Shown here piece after piece: positions 25,333 to 37,010 of a stretch of DNA of 64,000 bases; position 1 is the first letter of the stretch, and the number at the start of each line of letters is the position of its first letter. The stretch comes from Cymbidium sinense (taxonomy: Eukaryota > Streptophyta > Magnoliopsida > Asparagales > Orchidaceae), in assembly GCA_021442155.1 (NCBI GenBank), contig CM038215.1, positions 209,802,982-209,866,981 of the forward strand, given 5' to 3'. Both the position numbers and the translations under genes were made by a program. The notes beneath the pieces were generated by a model, which made no database searches, had not been told where the DNA came from, and worked only from the letters and a program-made list of their open reading frames with translations.

Positions 25333-25580
25333 ATAATGCCCTATTCAATTATGCTAAACACCTCCAGGCCGAGAGCCGCAGCCAGATTTCCTACGTTGCC
25401 TTCATGGAAGCGCTGGTGAACTCGGCTCTGCAGCAGTTGCATCGACATATGCTGGTTAACAATGGGCTGGGAAGTGACGAGGACTTTGCGAGGCTATTTA
25501 ACTGCATGAGCAGGAAGGTGTTAGTGGAACATGGAGTAAGTTTGGGGTCGGTGCAGGAGGCTGCGGAGAAGTATTGCTGA
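25333..25580 (+). pseudogene. Orphan GC-rich last exon or gene fragment, unknown protein
   Basis: A sudden GC-rich block follows a T-rich tract ending in AG at 25331-25332, an apparent splice acceptor. After two phase bases, one open frame runs for 81 codons to TGA at 25578-25580. It reads from NALFNYAKHLQAESRSQISY through FMEALVNSALQQLHRHM, VNNGLGSDEDFARLFNCMSR and KVLVEHGVSLGSVQEAAEKYC. The composition (charged, leucine-rich, no signal peptide, probably helical) and absence of internal stops look like real protein-coding sequence. I do not recognise the family. No upstream exons were found on the same strand in the window, and the left side is transposon DNA. It may be a last exon separated from its gene, a captured exon in an unrecognised transposon, or a recent pseudogene fragment. 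Confidence 0.5.
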
Positions 25581-26161
25581 AGAACAATTGGACGGAGAAC
25601 CTACTACATACTTCAGGAATCTCTGGTTATCCATCTCCGTCGGTGCTGTTCGCTTTGTCATCTTGCTCACCATTTTCTCAACCGTTGTCTCTATCTTGCA
25701 GAGGAAAAATGTTTAATGCATATAATTTGTCAGTCAGTATTAAAACGCCAGTCACATGATTAAAAGAAAGAACTAGAGAATAATCATACAAGGAATTCAA
25801 TGTGGTTTGTAGCTTCCCGCATTTGGTATTGAGATTTAATTTGTATTTCATACAAGTTTTCAACAATGATGTTTTGACATAAATAGAGAATGATTTACAT
25901 AATTAACTGAAAAGGGTTAAGTAAATAATTTACGTTAAGATTTTTCTTGTATATGATATCGGTGAAAATCATTAGTAACAAAAATTGTAAAAACTATTTT
26001 TATTCTTCAATTTTGATTGCATTCTTACCTATAAACAGACATATCACAGCATTTAAGGGGTTCTTATCATATTTAATTTTATATTAATTATATAATAAAA
26101 GAAAATTTTAAAATATTAAATGAATCTTAAAAATGCTAGAGAACACTTATTCATTAATTTT
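25581..26161. other. Region after the orphan exon, nothing assigned
   Basis: The first 150 bases remain GC-richer and could be the 3' UTR of the exon. The rest is AT-rich with no recognised features. Confidence 0.4.
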
Positions 26162-26380
26162 TGTTCAACCTTTATGGAAATGAGAAAATAAAATTATAAA
26201 ATTACAAGAATCAAATTTGACATTAAATTTAGTTTACAAAAATTGAGCAACAGGTGACTGCAATTTTAAGATAAAATATTTATCACTTGAGATCAATTCA
26301 ATACCATAGCTTGCAAATTAGTCTCCTACACCGCTATAAGAGCTTCAAGAAATTTAGATCTAGAGTGATAAGCATCACAA
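26162..26380 (+). repeat. Diverged direct repeat, unit 1
   Basis: Shares ordered blocks with 27304-27540: gttcaacctttatggaaat, a tttagtttacaaaaatt-like block, tttatcacttgagatcaatt and agcttcaagaaatttagatc. The offset is about 1.14-1.16 kb. No known family was recognised. Confidence 0.7.
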
Positions 26381-27303
26381 ATTTTTTTAATTAGATGTCA
26401 TGCTTTAGGACAAGATCTTGATAATAAGGCAAGATGAATTTGAATGGCTTATTAGTTGGCCTTTCAACTAATGAAATAGGTTGTAAGCAACTAACTATCA
26501 CAATCTAAGAGTCTTAAACTGCCCCCATTTTCCAAACGAAATGGGGCATTCTTATTTTGAATAAGGTTAAATAAGCCTAGTTTGTCCAAGTTCAAGTGAT
26601 TTGGGGACTAAATGCACTCCAATTTGTCAATTGTTAACATAAAGAATCATCACGATTGAATACATTTTGTATGTAAAGTTTGAGACTCTTTCGTTTTAAA
26701 ATATGAGTGGTGAAAATAATATTCATGGATCTACCACCTTTATTTACCAACATAAACTTCTAGTCTATATTTAGAAAATAATAAGAAAATAATGTTTATT
26801 CTTTCACTCTCAATCACATTCAAGCTTAACATTTTATGAGAAGGATGACCTTAGGTCTATGTTGATGATATATATATGTCAAATATTTTAACATTTAAAA
26901 TAAATTCTTCATAAAAAAATCACTACATAGAAAGGCACTAATTTTGACCTAATCTTCTTAAGAAACTCCATTGCTAGGGATAGCATTATCAATTTTTATC
27001 CTAATTCATGTATGCATTTTTTTGCTTTTTTTCCCTTTGAATTTTGTAATAAATATTGTAAAATTTGGAAGTTTGGAAATTATTTTTTTATGCAACCATC
27101 CTTTAACCATTACATATGAAAATGTTATATCTAACTCGATAAGTTTCACATAACATTTTAATTTTTCAACTACTTTCTAATTTTAGTGAAATCACTCTTG
27201 TAGCACTTTATAATTTAATATTACTTATTTAATTTTAATGTAATCTTTAAATAATTGAATGTATCCTAAGAGAGGTGAAGGCCTATTTTTTCAATAATGA
27301 CTT
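26381..27303. other. Unassigned spacer between the direct repeat units
   Basis: AT-rich DNA with short frames only. Nothing recognised. Confidence 0.4.
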
Positions 27304-27540
27304 TCGTTCAATCTTTATGAAAATCAAAATAAAATTATGAATTTGTAAAAACCATGCCTTTCACTAATAATAATTAATTTTTTTAATTTGAGGTTATATT
27401 TAGTTTGCCAAAATATGGAAAAAGGTAACCAGAATTTAAAGATAAATTATTTGTCACTTGAGAATAATTTAATATCATAGGTAGCAATATTCTCTACTTA
27501 GGCCATGAGAGCTTCATGAAATTTAGATCTAGAATGATAA
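27304..27540 (+). repeat. Diverged direct repeat, unit 2
   Basis: The partner of 26162-26380. The match is interrupted by small insertions, so the duplication is old. Confidence 0.7.
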
Positions 27541-28900
27541 ATGATGGATGCAAATCTATTCATGGAGTGAAGTTGAATAACCTAGGCACTTGGGAAGTAT
27601 GGTTAAGATGAGTGGGATAGATAAAGTAAGATAATCATAGTAAATAAAATTAATTCTATGAGGTAAGGAGATTTGATAAGAGAATTTGTCCCTTTTCCCC
27701 ATATAAAGAACAATTGATGTATAGAGATGTTAAAAATAAAAAAAGCCAAAAAGTCCCCCTCCTGGAAAATCCATCTTTAGATAGGATTAAGGGGTAGCTA
27801 CATATGGAATGTATAGATCACCTACATTGATTGCATATAGAGGAGCTCTCCTATAGACACAAGTGCTCAGCTTTGGGTGGTGAGTTCTCTTGGTGTAATT
27901 TGTAGTGTTGCTAAGATGAGTTGCTTAGTGCATATTACAAGTGCATAGTCACCAACAAGTAACTGAGCATTTATACTTAAAGTAGATCAATGGACATCGA
28001 CCATTTGGATAGAATGGTTTCTTTATGCAATCATCCCACCTAAAATGAGTCTTTGTATATGAGGCAAATTGTTGTGCCTTGATAGCTTGACTATGATGAA
28101 CTACTTTTGTGCTCACCCGCATATGTAAAGTCTTCATGGTTGAGTAGCTCATAATTTTCTCCTCACTGGTAGACATTCATGTATGGATCTTCCCTCTTTA
28201 GAATGTACTTGCTGAGTCCACTCATACAATTAATTATACATTTAGCTCATTGATCATTCTTTTTCTTATAGAGGTGACTCTCAAAAAGGACATATGAATA
28301 AGAATGATTAATTACTAGCATTTAATAATTTTTGCAAAAAATCTTTCTATTATTTACATCACATCACCTTCGATTTGAACTTTTCTTTTATCATTTTCTC
28401 CACATTATAGGTAATAAATAAAGTCTCAAGCATTTAGTCTGGGTTTTTCATGCCATTGCATGTTACCAAATTAATATTATTTTCCTTCAGATGAGTTAGC
28501 CTATTAAGAAAAAAAAAATACATGTTTGTCATGAACTTCAAAAGGATTTGTGGTGATGTAGATCCTACTGTGTTGTGATTGGGTCTTTAGACATGGAAGA
28601 TGAAGACCAAGAAATTTATAGAATTAATTATTGTTCTTCTAGTTGAGGAAAGTACTGTAGTTATTTTAGTGCAAATTGTTGTATAGCTAAGAGCATTGGT
28701 AGAGGCTCATGGGTTGAGGTCATTGATCTTATCATTTTGTGGATGAGTGTTACAATCTTGGCATAGCCATCGATCATATACTCTAGATATAAAAGAGATG
28801 CAAAGTACCTAGGGAGAGAAGGAAGAAATTTTTCTTATTCAATGGAGAAAAGTTCTAGTAAGCAAGTTAACGAGAACAACCTCCATGAAAAAGATAGTGG
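27541..28900. other. Unassigned DNA, possibly transposon-derived
   Basis: Contains only short frames (for example a 75-codon minus frame at 27949-28176) without recognisable motifs. From about 28400 the style resembles the ORF1-like region that follows. Confidence 0.35.
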
Positions 28901-31000
28901 AGAACTATCTCGTTGAGGTAGGATTCACCATTTTTTGTAACTCCATTATTCCATGTATCATCTCTTATGATATTTTATTGCTGCAACTTAGGTTGTCAAG
29001 TGTTTAAGCATTTGAAGTAAATAATAATGGGCAATCGTCAGCCCCTAGGGTTATTTCTCTAGATCATCTAAGTAGTATTGAAATTATAATTCATCTTACT
29101 ATGGGTGAATTACTCATGCACTGTCCAAGCGATGAGAAAGTTAATTTACTTCAATAGTGGCTTCCTTCTTTGAGAGTAATGCCTTTAGCAAATCACTTTA
29201 TAGAGGTCCCTTGATCTTTGTTTGATAAATTTGAATATCTTCATGTAAGTGTGACACTAGCTCTTTTGAGTATCAACTCGATGACTCTGAGTCTTCCTCT
29301 ATGGGTAGAACTTCCTCCTTTAGATATGAGCTCCATCATCTATCAAAGTGACTAGCATCACTTTTGTTGTTATTTAAGAGACGTTGGTGAGTTTTCTTTC
29401 ATCAATTCATCATGATAGTGGTGAGTCTAAAAATAATGAGCTCTCCCACCTAGAGGAAGAAGATATTGAAGTAGAGCCTCAATGTCCTTTCTATTCCACC
29501 GAGTTTATTGCCTTGTAGAGGAGTAGAGGCAAATGGTTGAGATAAAGTCTCCTCAGAGGTTGGCAAGCATGAAAGCCAAGTTGACTTTATTTTTGCTACA
29601 ATGAGTCAAGCAGGTTCTCTCTCTTCATAATAGGAGCCAACCTAATGTTTCATTACCAGTGTAATAAAAGAGTACTCATCGAGAAATAGAACTTGAACCC
29701 AATTGTTAAGTTGTTTAAATATGATGTAAAAGAACAATGGCAAGTGTATGTAAATTATTTATTATTATAATAAAGAGTACTTATTTCAGTAAAATAAATG
29801 GCCATATTTCTTACTATCCTTTTCATGTTGAGTTATTTTTTATGTTTTTGAGAATTCGAGTAGCCACTTTAATTATTTTTCTTGTACATTGTTCTACTTA
29901 AGATTTCCACATGTTTTTGTAATGATTTGTTTTCATTAAATGCTTGATGCGACACTCACATTATCAAGACCCTTTTACTACACATGTAAATTATCTTCAC
30001 CATCATTAGGTGAGCATTTAATACATTCCTTCTCCAATCTCAGAGTAAGTAACTCTCTACTTGTGTGAGTTACTATTTTGCCTTCTCGTCTGTGCTTTCA
30101 CTTCTTTCATAGTTTTCACTATAGCGGCTTTGAAGAAAGCGTCTGATGTATTTATAGCAATTGAGGTGAAGGATATCCATCCTTTTCCATCAATAAAGAC
30201 TTCCATATTGTCTATTATTGTCATGACAACTCAAATTTTTTTGTATGAGTTGCTAATGATGACGAGCAACTAAACACAACATAAAGGTAGATGAGCCGCA
30301 TATCTCCTTAGAACACTTTTGATTAGGCATAAATTCCCCTACACTCTAAGTGGGTGGATATTTACATTTTTTATGGAATAATACTTGTCTAGATTCTACC
30401 AATTTCTGTTGTGGTTATCACAACCTTTCTCATTTTCATGAAGGAAGAGTAGGCATGGAGTCTCAATTTTTTCCACCACATCTTCTCCTTCAAAGGCCAC
30501 AAGGATGGCATAGTTTGATTTTTTTAGCAATTCTTCTAAAGATTCATGGCCTGCCAAATAAGGTAAGGAAATGGCTTTCTAAACTCTACTTTATCAAAAA
30601 CTTAATTAATTGTCAATCATAACTACTCCTACTTCCTTTCTTATGGTAGCTTCTGAAGTGAGTGCCATTGAGAAGGAGATCATTAAGATGGTAATAGGCA
30701 TGATTCTCAACATTAGGCAACACATTCAGTTCAACAAAGTTCACGAGTTCTTTTATAGTAAGCACTCACCATTATAAGGATTCATGATTATTATTGACTC
30801 ACATGTTCTTATTTTTGTATTTTCTTCTTTACAGGAGATGATGTTTCTACACCTTTTCCTATTTACTCTAAATTCTTCAATTCCTTGACAAGCTCAAAGT
30901 TGAGGAAGGTGGTGGCCAGTCCCTTTTTGGATAGGCCTCCCCAAAGAAGTCTGAGGAGGTGGGACCAAGTTCAACTCCCTAAAAGTTCAAGAAAAGAGTG
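28900..31000 (+). pseudogene. Second ORF1-like internal remnant of the giant-LTR family
   Basis: The order of landmarks follows 13.5-16.1 kb. A block near 29550-29620 (gcatgaaagccaagttgact.. then gagtcaagcaggttctc) parallels 13940-13995. A block near 30710-30870 parallels 15120-15270, including the short intron-like segment: donor gtaagcactcacc at 30758, acceptor tctttacag at 30834. After it both copies read like a segment starting DD(or HD)-V/A-STPF. Two open stretches (30061-30273 and 30350-30622) are shorter than any known domain. No gag-pol motif is seen. It probably belongs to another dead element of the family. Confidence 0.4.
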
Positions 31001-31444
31001 ATAATGAGAAAGGGGAAAAAAATTAAATTTGGCTTTGTATATGTTGATAGTAATTATAAATTGATTTAACTGATGTAATGCATGAGGCCTTTTAAGTTTT
31101 CTGCACTTGCTTCTTAAGAAACTTCTTAAATACGTTATTCTTTTGACCATATTGCATGGTAGTAGAGTGTTTCTACTCAAAAGAAAAAACATAGAGTTAG
31201 GCATGAGTGAAGCATAAAAGTCATTGACCTTTGAGAAGTGGAAAAGTGGTAGGAAGAAGTGAAAGAGTGAGCAATCATGGAATTGACTCACCTTGGTGAG
31301 ACATGTAAACTCCATGAGCCTAATTACATAAGCAATTGATTTTGATGATAATAATAAACATATGTTTCGATGAAACTAATATTATTTGAAGTTTTTTAAA
31401 AAGTTCACAAGACTCAATTTGCTTAGTCAAATTTGCTAAGTCTA
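31001..31444. other. Spacer with possible copia LTR start fragment
   Basis: At about 31338-31370 the plus strand reads attttgatgataataataaac, similar to the start of the copia LTR seen on the minus strand near 24555. The likeness is short, so only a possible LTR fragment is claimed. Confidence 0.25.
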
Positions 31445-32902
31445 GATTGCTGACCTCACTTTTGGATGAGGCTAACATCACTTTTGAAAGTAGTAATTAG
31501 GATACCTAATCTTAGAACCTCTTAATTAAAGTGCTTAAGACATTACATCTAGTGGCCTAGTGCATCTTCCTTAGGTTTGATCGAACTTAATAGGGTTAAG
31601 TAGACTCAACCCAAATTCCAAACTTGAATTAAAATAAAAAATTTAAAATAAATCTAAATGAATTCAAATTAAATCAAATGAATGAATCCAAATTCAAATT
31701 TAAGTCAAATCTAGTCAACCCTTTTGACATTGGTTTGGCTTATGTGGGTCCCACCAAGTCAAAGGTCAACCCACAAAAAATTTGACCAAATAAAATCATT
31801 CCAAATATTCCAAATAATAAAATTAACATGTTTAATCATGAAACTAAGGAAATTTAAAATTATTTAGGCCTTGCTTAGGTTAATTAGACCACTTAGTCTA
31901 AATGAAACTAAATAGGTCCTATTGAATTCAAACCCAAATTAAATTGAAATCAACTCAATTGTATTGCTCAAAATAAATTGGAAATGATAATTAAACATAA
32001 TCTAACCAATAATTAGGTCTAATTTGGTCAAATTGGTCATTTGACCCAAATGAACCCAAGCTTAACTCGTTAAACCCACTTTGGGTCAAATGGGTTCAAA
32101 CTAAAATTAAATTGAAATTAAATAAAATCAATCATATTAAATCATTTTATACATGTGATCAAGTATGATTGAAGTCCAAAAAAAATTTCAATTGAGTCAA
32201 AAAGGTTATTTGAATGAAATTGAAATTACGCTTAACCCATTTAGCCTAAATGAGTTAAGGTGAAATGAAATCCAAAATTAATTCAAATTTTAAATGAATT
32301 AATTAAATCAAAATTTAATAAATCATCAATTAAAAATGGTTGAACCCAAAATAAAATGAATTAAATCAAAATCAAACACTTTGAATCCAAATGCTTGAAT
32401 TGGGTTCAAATGTCCAATCTGATTCAAATGGGTTTGGAGTTAACCTCAAATTCACATTGGGTTTGATTTGGGTAGCCATACACTAGCTTAAAGGTTGTGG
32501 TGGGGATGCCAAAAGTCATAAGTGGAGCCAAAGGGGAGATGAGTGAAGGTTTTGACCAAGTAAAGATGCTTGGTAGATTCTTCCTCCTCCCTTCATCCAA
32601 AAATCCTTTGGTTTTATCCAAGCCACCTTCGACCACCTATTGGAGGATGGTTCTAAGGTTTTGAATCAACTAAACAACCCTTAAGCAAAGGAGGACTTGG
32701 TCTCCTCCATGAAGAAGAGAAATAAGAAGCAAAAGGAAAACTCCATGAAATCATGCTCTCAGCCAAGGGAGGAAAGGGAAGGAGTTAACTTCATCCCCTT
32801 AAATCTCTTATCCAAATATGCTCATAAGGCAAAGAGAGACAAAATCCACCCTCTGGCTGAACCTCGTGCCATTGGTGGATTGAATTGACCACTTAGAAGA
32901 TC
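31445..32902 (+). mobile_element. Giant gypsy-type LTR, copy C, 5' part
   Basis: Begins with tgacctcacttttggatgag, nearly the same as the start of the LTR at 37011. It continues with aattaggatacctaatctta and then the long AT-rich section with gacccaaatgaaccc motifs seen in copies A and B. The part at 32420-32880 is the GC-richer section equivalent to about 37500-37750. Homology stops near 32902, where a reversed LTR starts, so this copy was either interrupted or rearranged. Confidence 0.6.
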
Positions 32903-32904
32903 AC

Positions 32905-35900
32905 AATGGTGTTTATTTTTAGATGTGGAGGGGGACACCATGTAGATCATAGGGGGGTACTTAATGAAGTGATTGGGTATGACATTGAGGTATGATGTAC
33001 TATCTTGAAAGATAGAGACATCAACTTTAAATGGACCTAATCATCTAATAAGAGTTCCTAAGGCATGATGGGTCTTCAAATGTACCAGAGATTTTTCCCT
33101 TACTTTACATGGGTGAATAAAGCAAAGTTTATATTAAATCAAGTTTTTAAGTTCTCTATGGAGGCAAGCATCCATAGTTAATTACATCCCAAGGAATGAA
33201 ATTTTCTAAGAATACTCTCAATTAAAGTAGATAATTATTATATCTAAAGATTTCAAGCTTATACTATCAATGGATTGGTTATGTTTAGGAAATCAATTGA
33301 GAAAGTTCAAGGAAAAGACTTATTTTGGAATCTAAAGGGAGGAAGTAGGAAATACTCATGATACTAGGAGGCCTAGTTAGCATTCCAATCTATCATATGA
33401 TTGGGCTTTATATATTTGAGAGTGAGAGATTTTCTTTATTTGAATTGAATTTTTATTAGATTGTTGACTTATAATCCACCAACACAAGGTTGTGAAAATG
33501 CTTAAGAGGTGAGGATTTATTCTTGTAGCCCGAAGAAAATAGCTACCTTGAATCCTACATCTAGTGAGCTTTCATATGAGCTAAAGCACGACCTAAATCT
33601 AAGCGATAAGTTGACATAATGGTTTACCTCCACAAGAGAAAATAAATCATCTGACTTTTGGACTTACAACTGCTTGGAGTGGTCGCCAGCTAACTCCTAT
33701 GATTTTAAAATCATGTAGTATTGTTTTATAAATTGTAAGATAGCTGGGGTAGTTATTTAATTTGAAAGAGACTAAAGTCCTAAACCCACTCTCTAAGAGA
33801 CTAGATCATGAGCGGTATGAGCATATGCCAATCTACAAATGCAAAATCTTTTCAAATTTTATTTCATTTTGACACAATATTTTAGACAAATACTTTGAGA
33901 TTTTTATTTGCTTAAATGCATGATGAAATAGATTATTGGCTAAATCAAAAGAGAGAGGGTGAAGCTCAATCATCTAGGGTAGCTCTCATAGGTCAAGCGG
34001 TCCCTATTGTGTATGGATGGAGGCCCTCATTTTTGCAAGTGTGGTAGAAGATACATGCATGATGTGAGATGTACAACATTCAGCTAAGGGGTTTCTAAAT
34101 CTTTTAATTATCTTGATTATAGCCTAGGCTTTATGTTGAGATTATGAGTTATTTTAAGATTTAGTTATGAGTGATTAGTTGGCTAAAAAAAATTATTTTT
34201 ATCATAAGAGCTTACTGCATCCAAGCCATACATTAAAGCATCAATTATAAGAAATTATGAAAAGCATCCCATCCTAATGCATAGTTTAAATGTAACATCA
34301 AACAATTTTATAAACTATCATAAAAGAATAAGAGGCCGATGAGATTGGGTTTACCGTACAACCAAAAAAGAGAAAAGATGGGTAGCAGAGCTCTACTCTT
34401 ATTCAACCTAGAATATAAAAGAATAATTATAATTAGAATGAATACATGCTAGGGGGTGGGGGTCTTCATTCTTCATGTCTCCTTATCTTCATTTCTTTGA
34501 TTTGATTGGTTCCTTCTTTGATTTGGATGTGCTTGCTTTAAAGGCATCATAGAGCACCCTAGGACAAATCCTTCTAGCCAGTGCTCATCCTTATCCCTCA
34601 TAACACTAATCCTAATTCCTATTGCAAGAAATTACATTTCTATAGGAAAGAGTAAATCTAACTACACCTATAAAATAGAGGTTAGCTAAACATACTTACA
34701 ATCCCAAGCAGTTATGTGTATAATTTGGACTTAACACCCTACACATGGGTTACCAAGCCCACCTATCCTAACTTGGATTATGCTTAGGCATTTAAGAAAC
34801 CTACAAAGAGAGCATTTAAATTTATATTTTAAACATCCCCTTAAGCACAATCCCTTGTAGAAGACATGATTAGGCTAAGAAAGACCTAACATCCAGTCTA
34901 CGAAGCATACACCCTAACATCCTGTCTAAAATATTACATCATAAAACAAAACATACATCACATCATATACCATCCTAACATAGAGCTAGAAGTGGTGACT
35001 TAATTCAAATGTGTATGTTAAGGTCTTATGGTATGTCTTAACAAAGCATTAGAGTTGTATTTCTCTAAGTTTGGAAATTGTTCAAGTTGACATGATGGTG
35101 GGTTTCATTTGAAGTTGTTTAATTGATTTGTGAATTTTAATTTGTATTTTATTTTGTTTCAAGTGATTTACACTTAGCAACTAAGTGTTATAAAGAGAAG
35201 GAAGAGGATTATCCTCTTTCATCCCTACCTTAAGCCACTTTCTAAAGCATATTAATTTGATTTAGTTCTCTTTAATGAATGACTTATTAAATGATTTTTA
35301 ATTAATCCTAAGTGTAGGTTAACTTTAAATGACCTTATCCAATATGAAAGGCTTCTTAAGGTTAATCTAATTGAATTACTTTCACATGAAGTATACTAAG
35401 TCATTCCTTTCCATCACATGTAACATGCATATAATTTAATAGTTAGCATATCTATACTTGCAATATGTTTTAGCACACTTAAATGATGATGAATGTGTAT
35501 GTTTGGAATTTATATATTCATTTTGGTTGAATTATTTAAACATATAAATTAAAGCTCTATCCAAATTCTAATGTAGGAATACATGGGAATGAAATCAAAT
35601 AAGTATGTGTCATTGTTAACCAGGAAAGTGAGATAATCAAATGACCTCCTTGAGCTAACTAAAGCCTCATATTCTCGGGATTTTCAGACTATATACTAAT
35701 TAACATTTCAAACCTATGTAAATCTATACATGAATAAGAAAAAGAGAGCACTAATTTATATATAACATGTGCTAATAACTTAGGTGAATATGAGTGCATG
35801 CAATTTTTAGTAGAATGGAGGATCCTAATTCCTTAACTAAATACAAATATGTATGTATAAAAGATATAAACAAGTGCGTTTCATTGTTAACCAGGGAAGT

Positions 35901-37010
35901 GAGGTAATAAAATAAACTCCTTAAGGCTAGCTAAAGCCTTGTATTCTTGGGATGTCTAGACTATATACTTGCTTTCTTAGATACATATAGATGTATAAAT
36001 AACTAAAGGAGAGATAATCATGCAAAGTTGTATTTTTATTTGATTGAATTATTTATGTATGTGAATTAAATTTCTATCCAAATTCTAATGTAGAAATACA
36101 TGGGAATGAAACCAAATAAGTATGTGTCATTGTTAACCAAGGAAGTGAGGTAATCAAAATGACCTCCTTAGGGCTAACTAAAGCCTCGTATTCCTGGGAT
36201 GTCCAATATACTTATTAACATTCAAACACATGTAAATCTACACATGAATTAAGTAAAGAGAGCTTTACTTCACATATCTAAGCTATAAGCACATGCAAAA
36301 CCTATATGCATTCATAACTACTATCACTTCACATGTTGTTATCACTCTATAAATTTTGAAAAATAGATTTAGATTTAATAGTGATAGTAGCCACACAAAG
36401 ATTAAGCTAAGACAACACATGCAAGATTGCATAAAGAAAATTCATTTGATTCAATTATATTTAAAAGGATGAATGCATGAAATCAATTGACATACAACAT
36501 TTAAAGTGATTGGAAAGGAATAACTAAGTACAAACACATGGTTCATTCAGTTAAATTAATTTCTATGGACAATCACATCCAATAAAGTCATTTAAAAAAA
36601 ACCAAAGTTCTTTATTAATTTATGACTTAACATTTTGATTAAGTTTAAAAAGAAGAAGAATTATTTGTTGTTTTAATCCCATTCCCACATAAGTAATTTG
36701 TTTTTATTTAAGAAAAGGTAATTAAGTTGATTTTATGAATTAATTAAGTTGGATCCTTAATTAAATCAATTAATTACCCTTACATTGCTTCTTTAATTTG
36801 ATTAGCCACTTAATTATGAGCCACAAATGACATGAACATATGAGAAAATAAAATTTCAATGCTTTTAAAAGGACCTAATACAAATGGCTCATAATTAAGG
36901 GTTAATTAAATTAAAGAACCTAATTAAGTACTTTTATGATTTTCCCACATTTATGGGTTAATCATAATTTTCTTAAAGGGTCTTTATGTTATTAAACACA
37001 TAAAGAGAAA
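32905..37010 (-). mobile_element. Giant gypsy-type LTR, copy D, 3' part (reverse)
   Basis: The reverse complement matches the 3' two-thirds of copies A and B. For example 33000-33260 is the reverse of the block at about 11330-11600 (aatactctcaattaaagtag against gagagtattcttag). The region near 34730-34860 is the reverse of about 9770-9900, and 35560-36250 the reverse of the TA-rich middle. The LTR end lies near 32905. At 37010 the sequence is interrupted by element E and continues at 55998, as shown by the duplicated agaaa. When joined, copy D is about 7.5 kb. No long frame is present. Confidence 0.7.
37006..37010 (+). repeat. Target-site duplication of element E, left
   Basis: The five bases agaaa directly precede the TG of the 5' LTR and recur directly after the CA of the 3' LTR at 55993-55997. 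Confidence 0.9.

Noticed and set aside
30061..30273. 70-codon frame with membrane-like hydrophobic segments
   Set aside because: AT-rich DNA with many T codons gives apparent hydrophobic helices by chance; the surrounding region is a decayed transposon.
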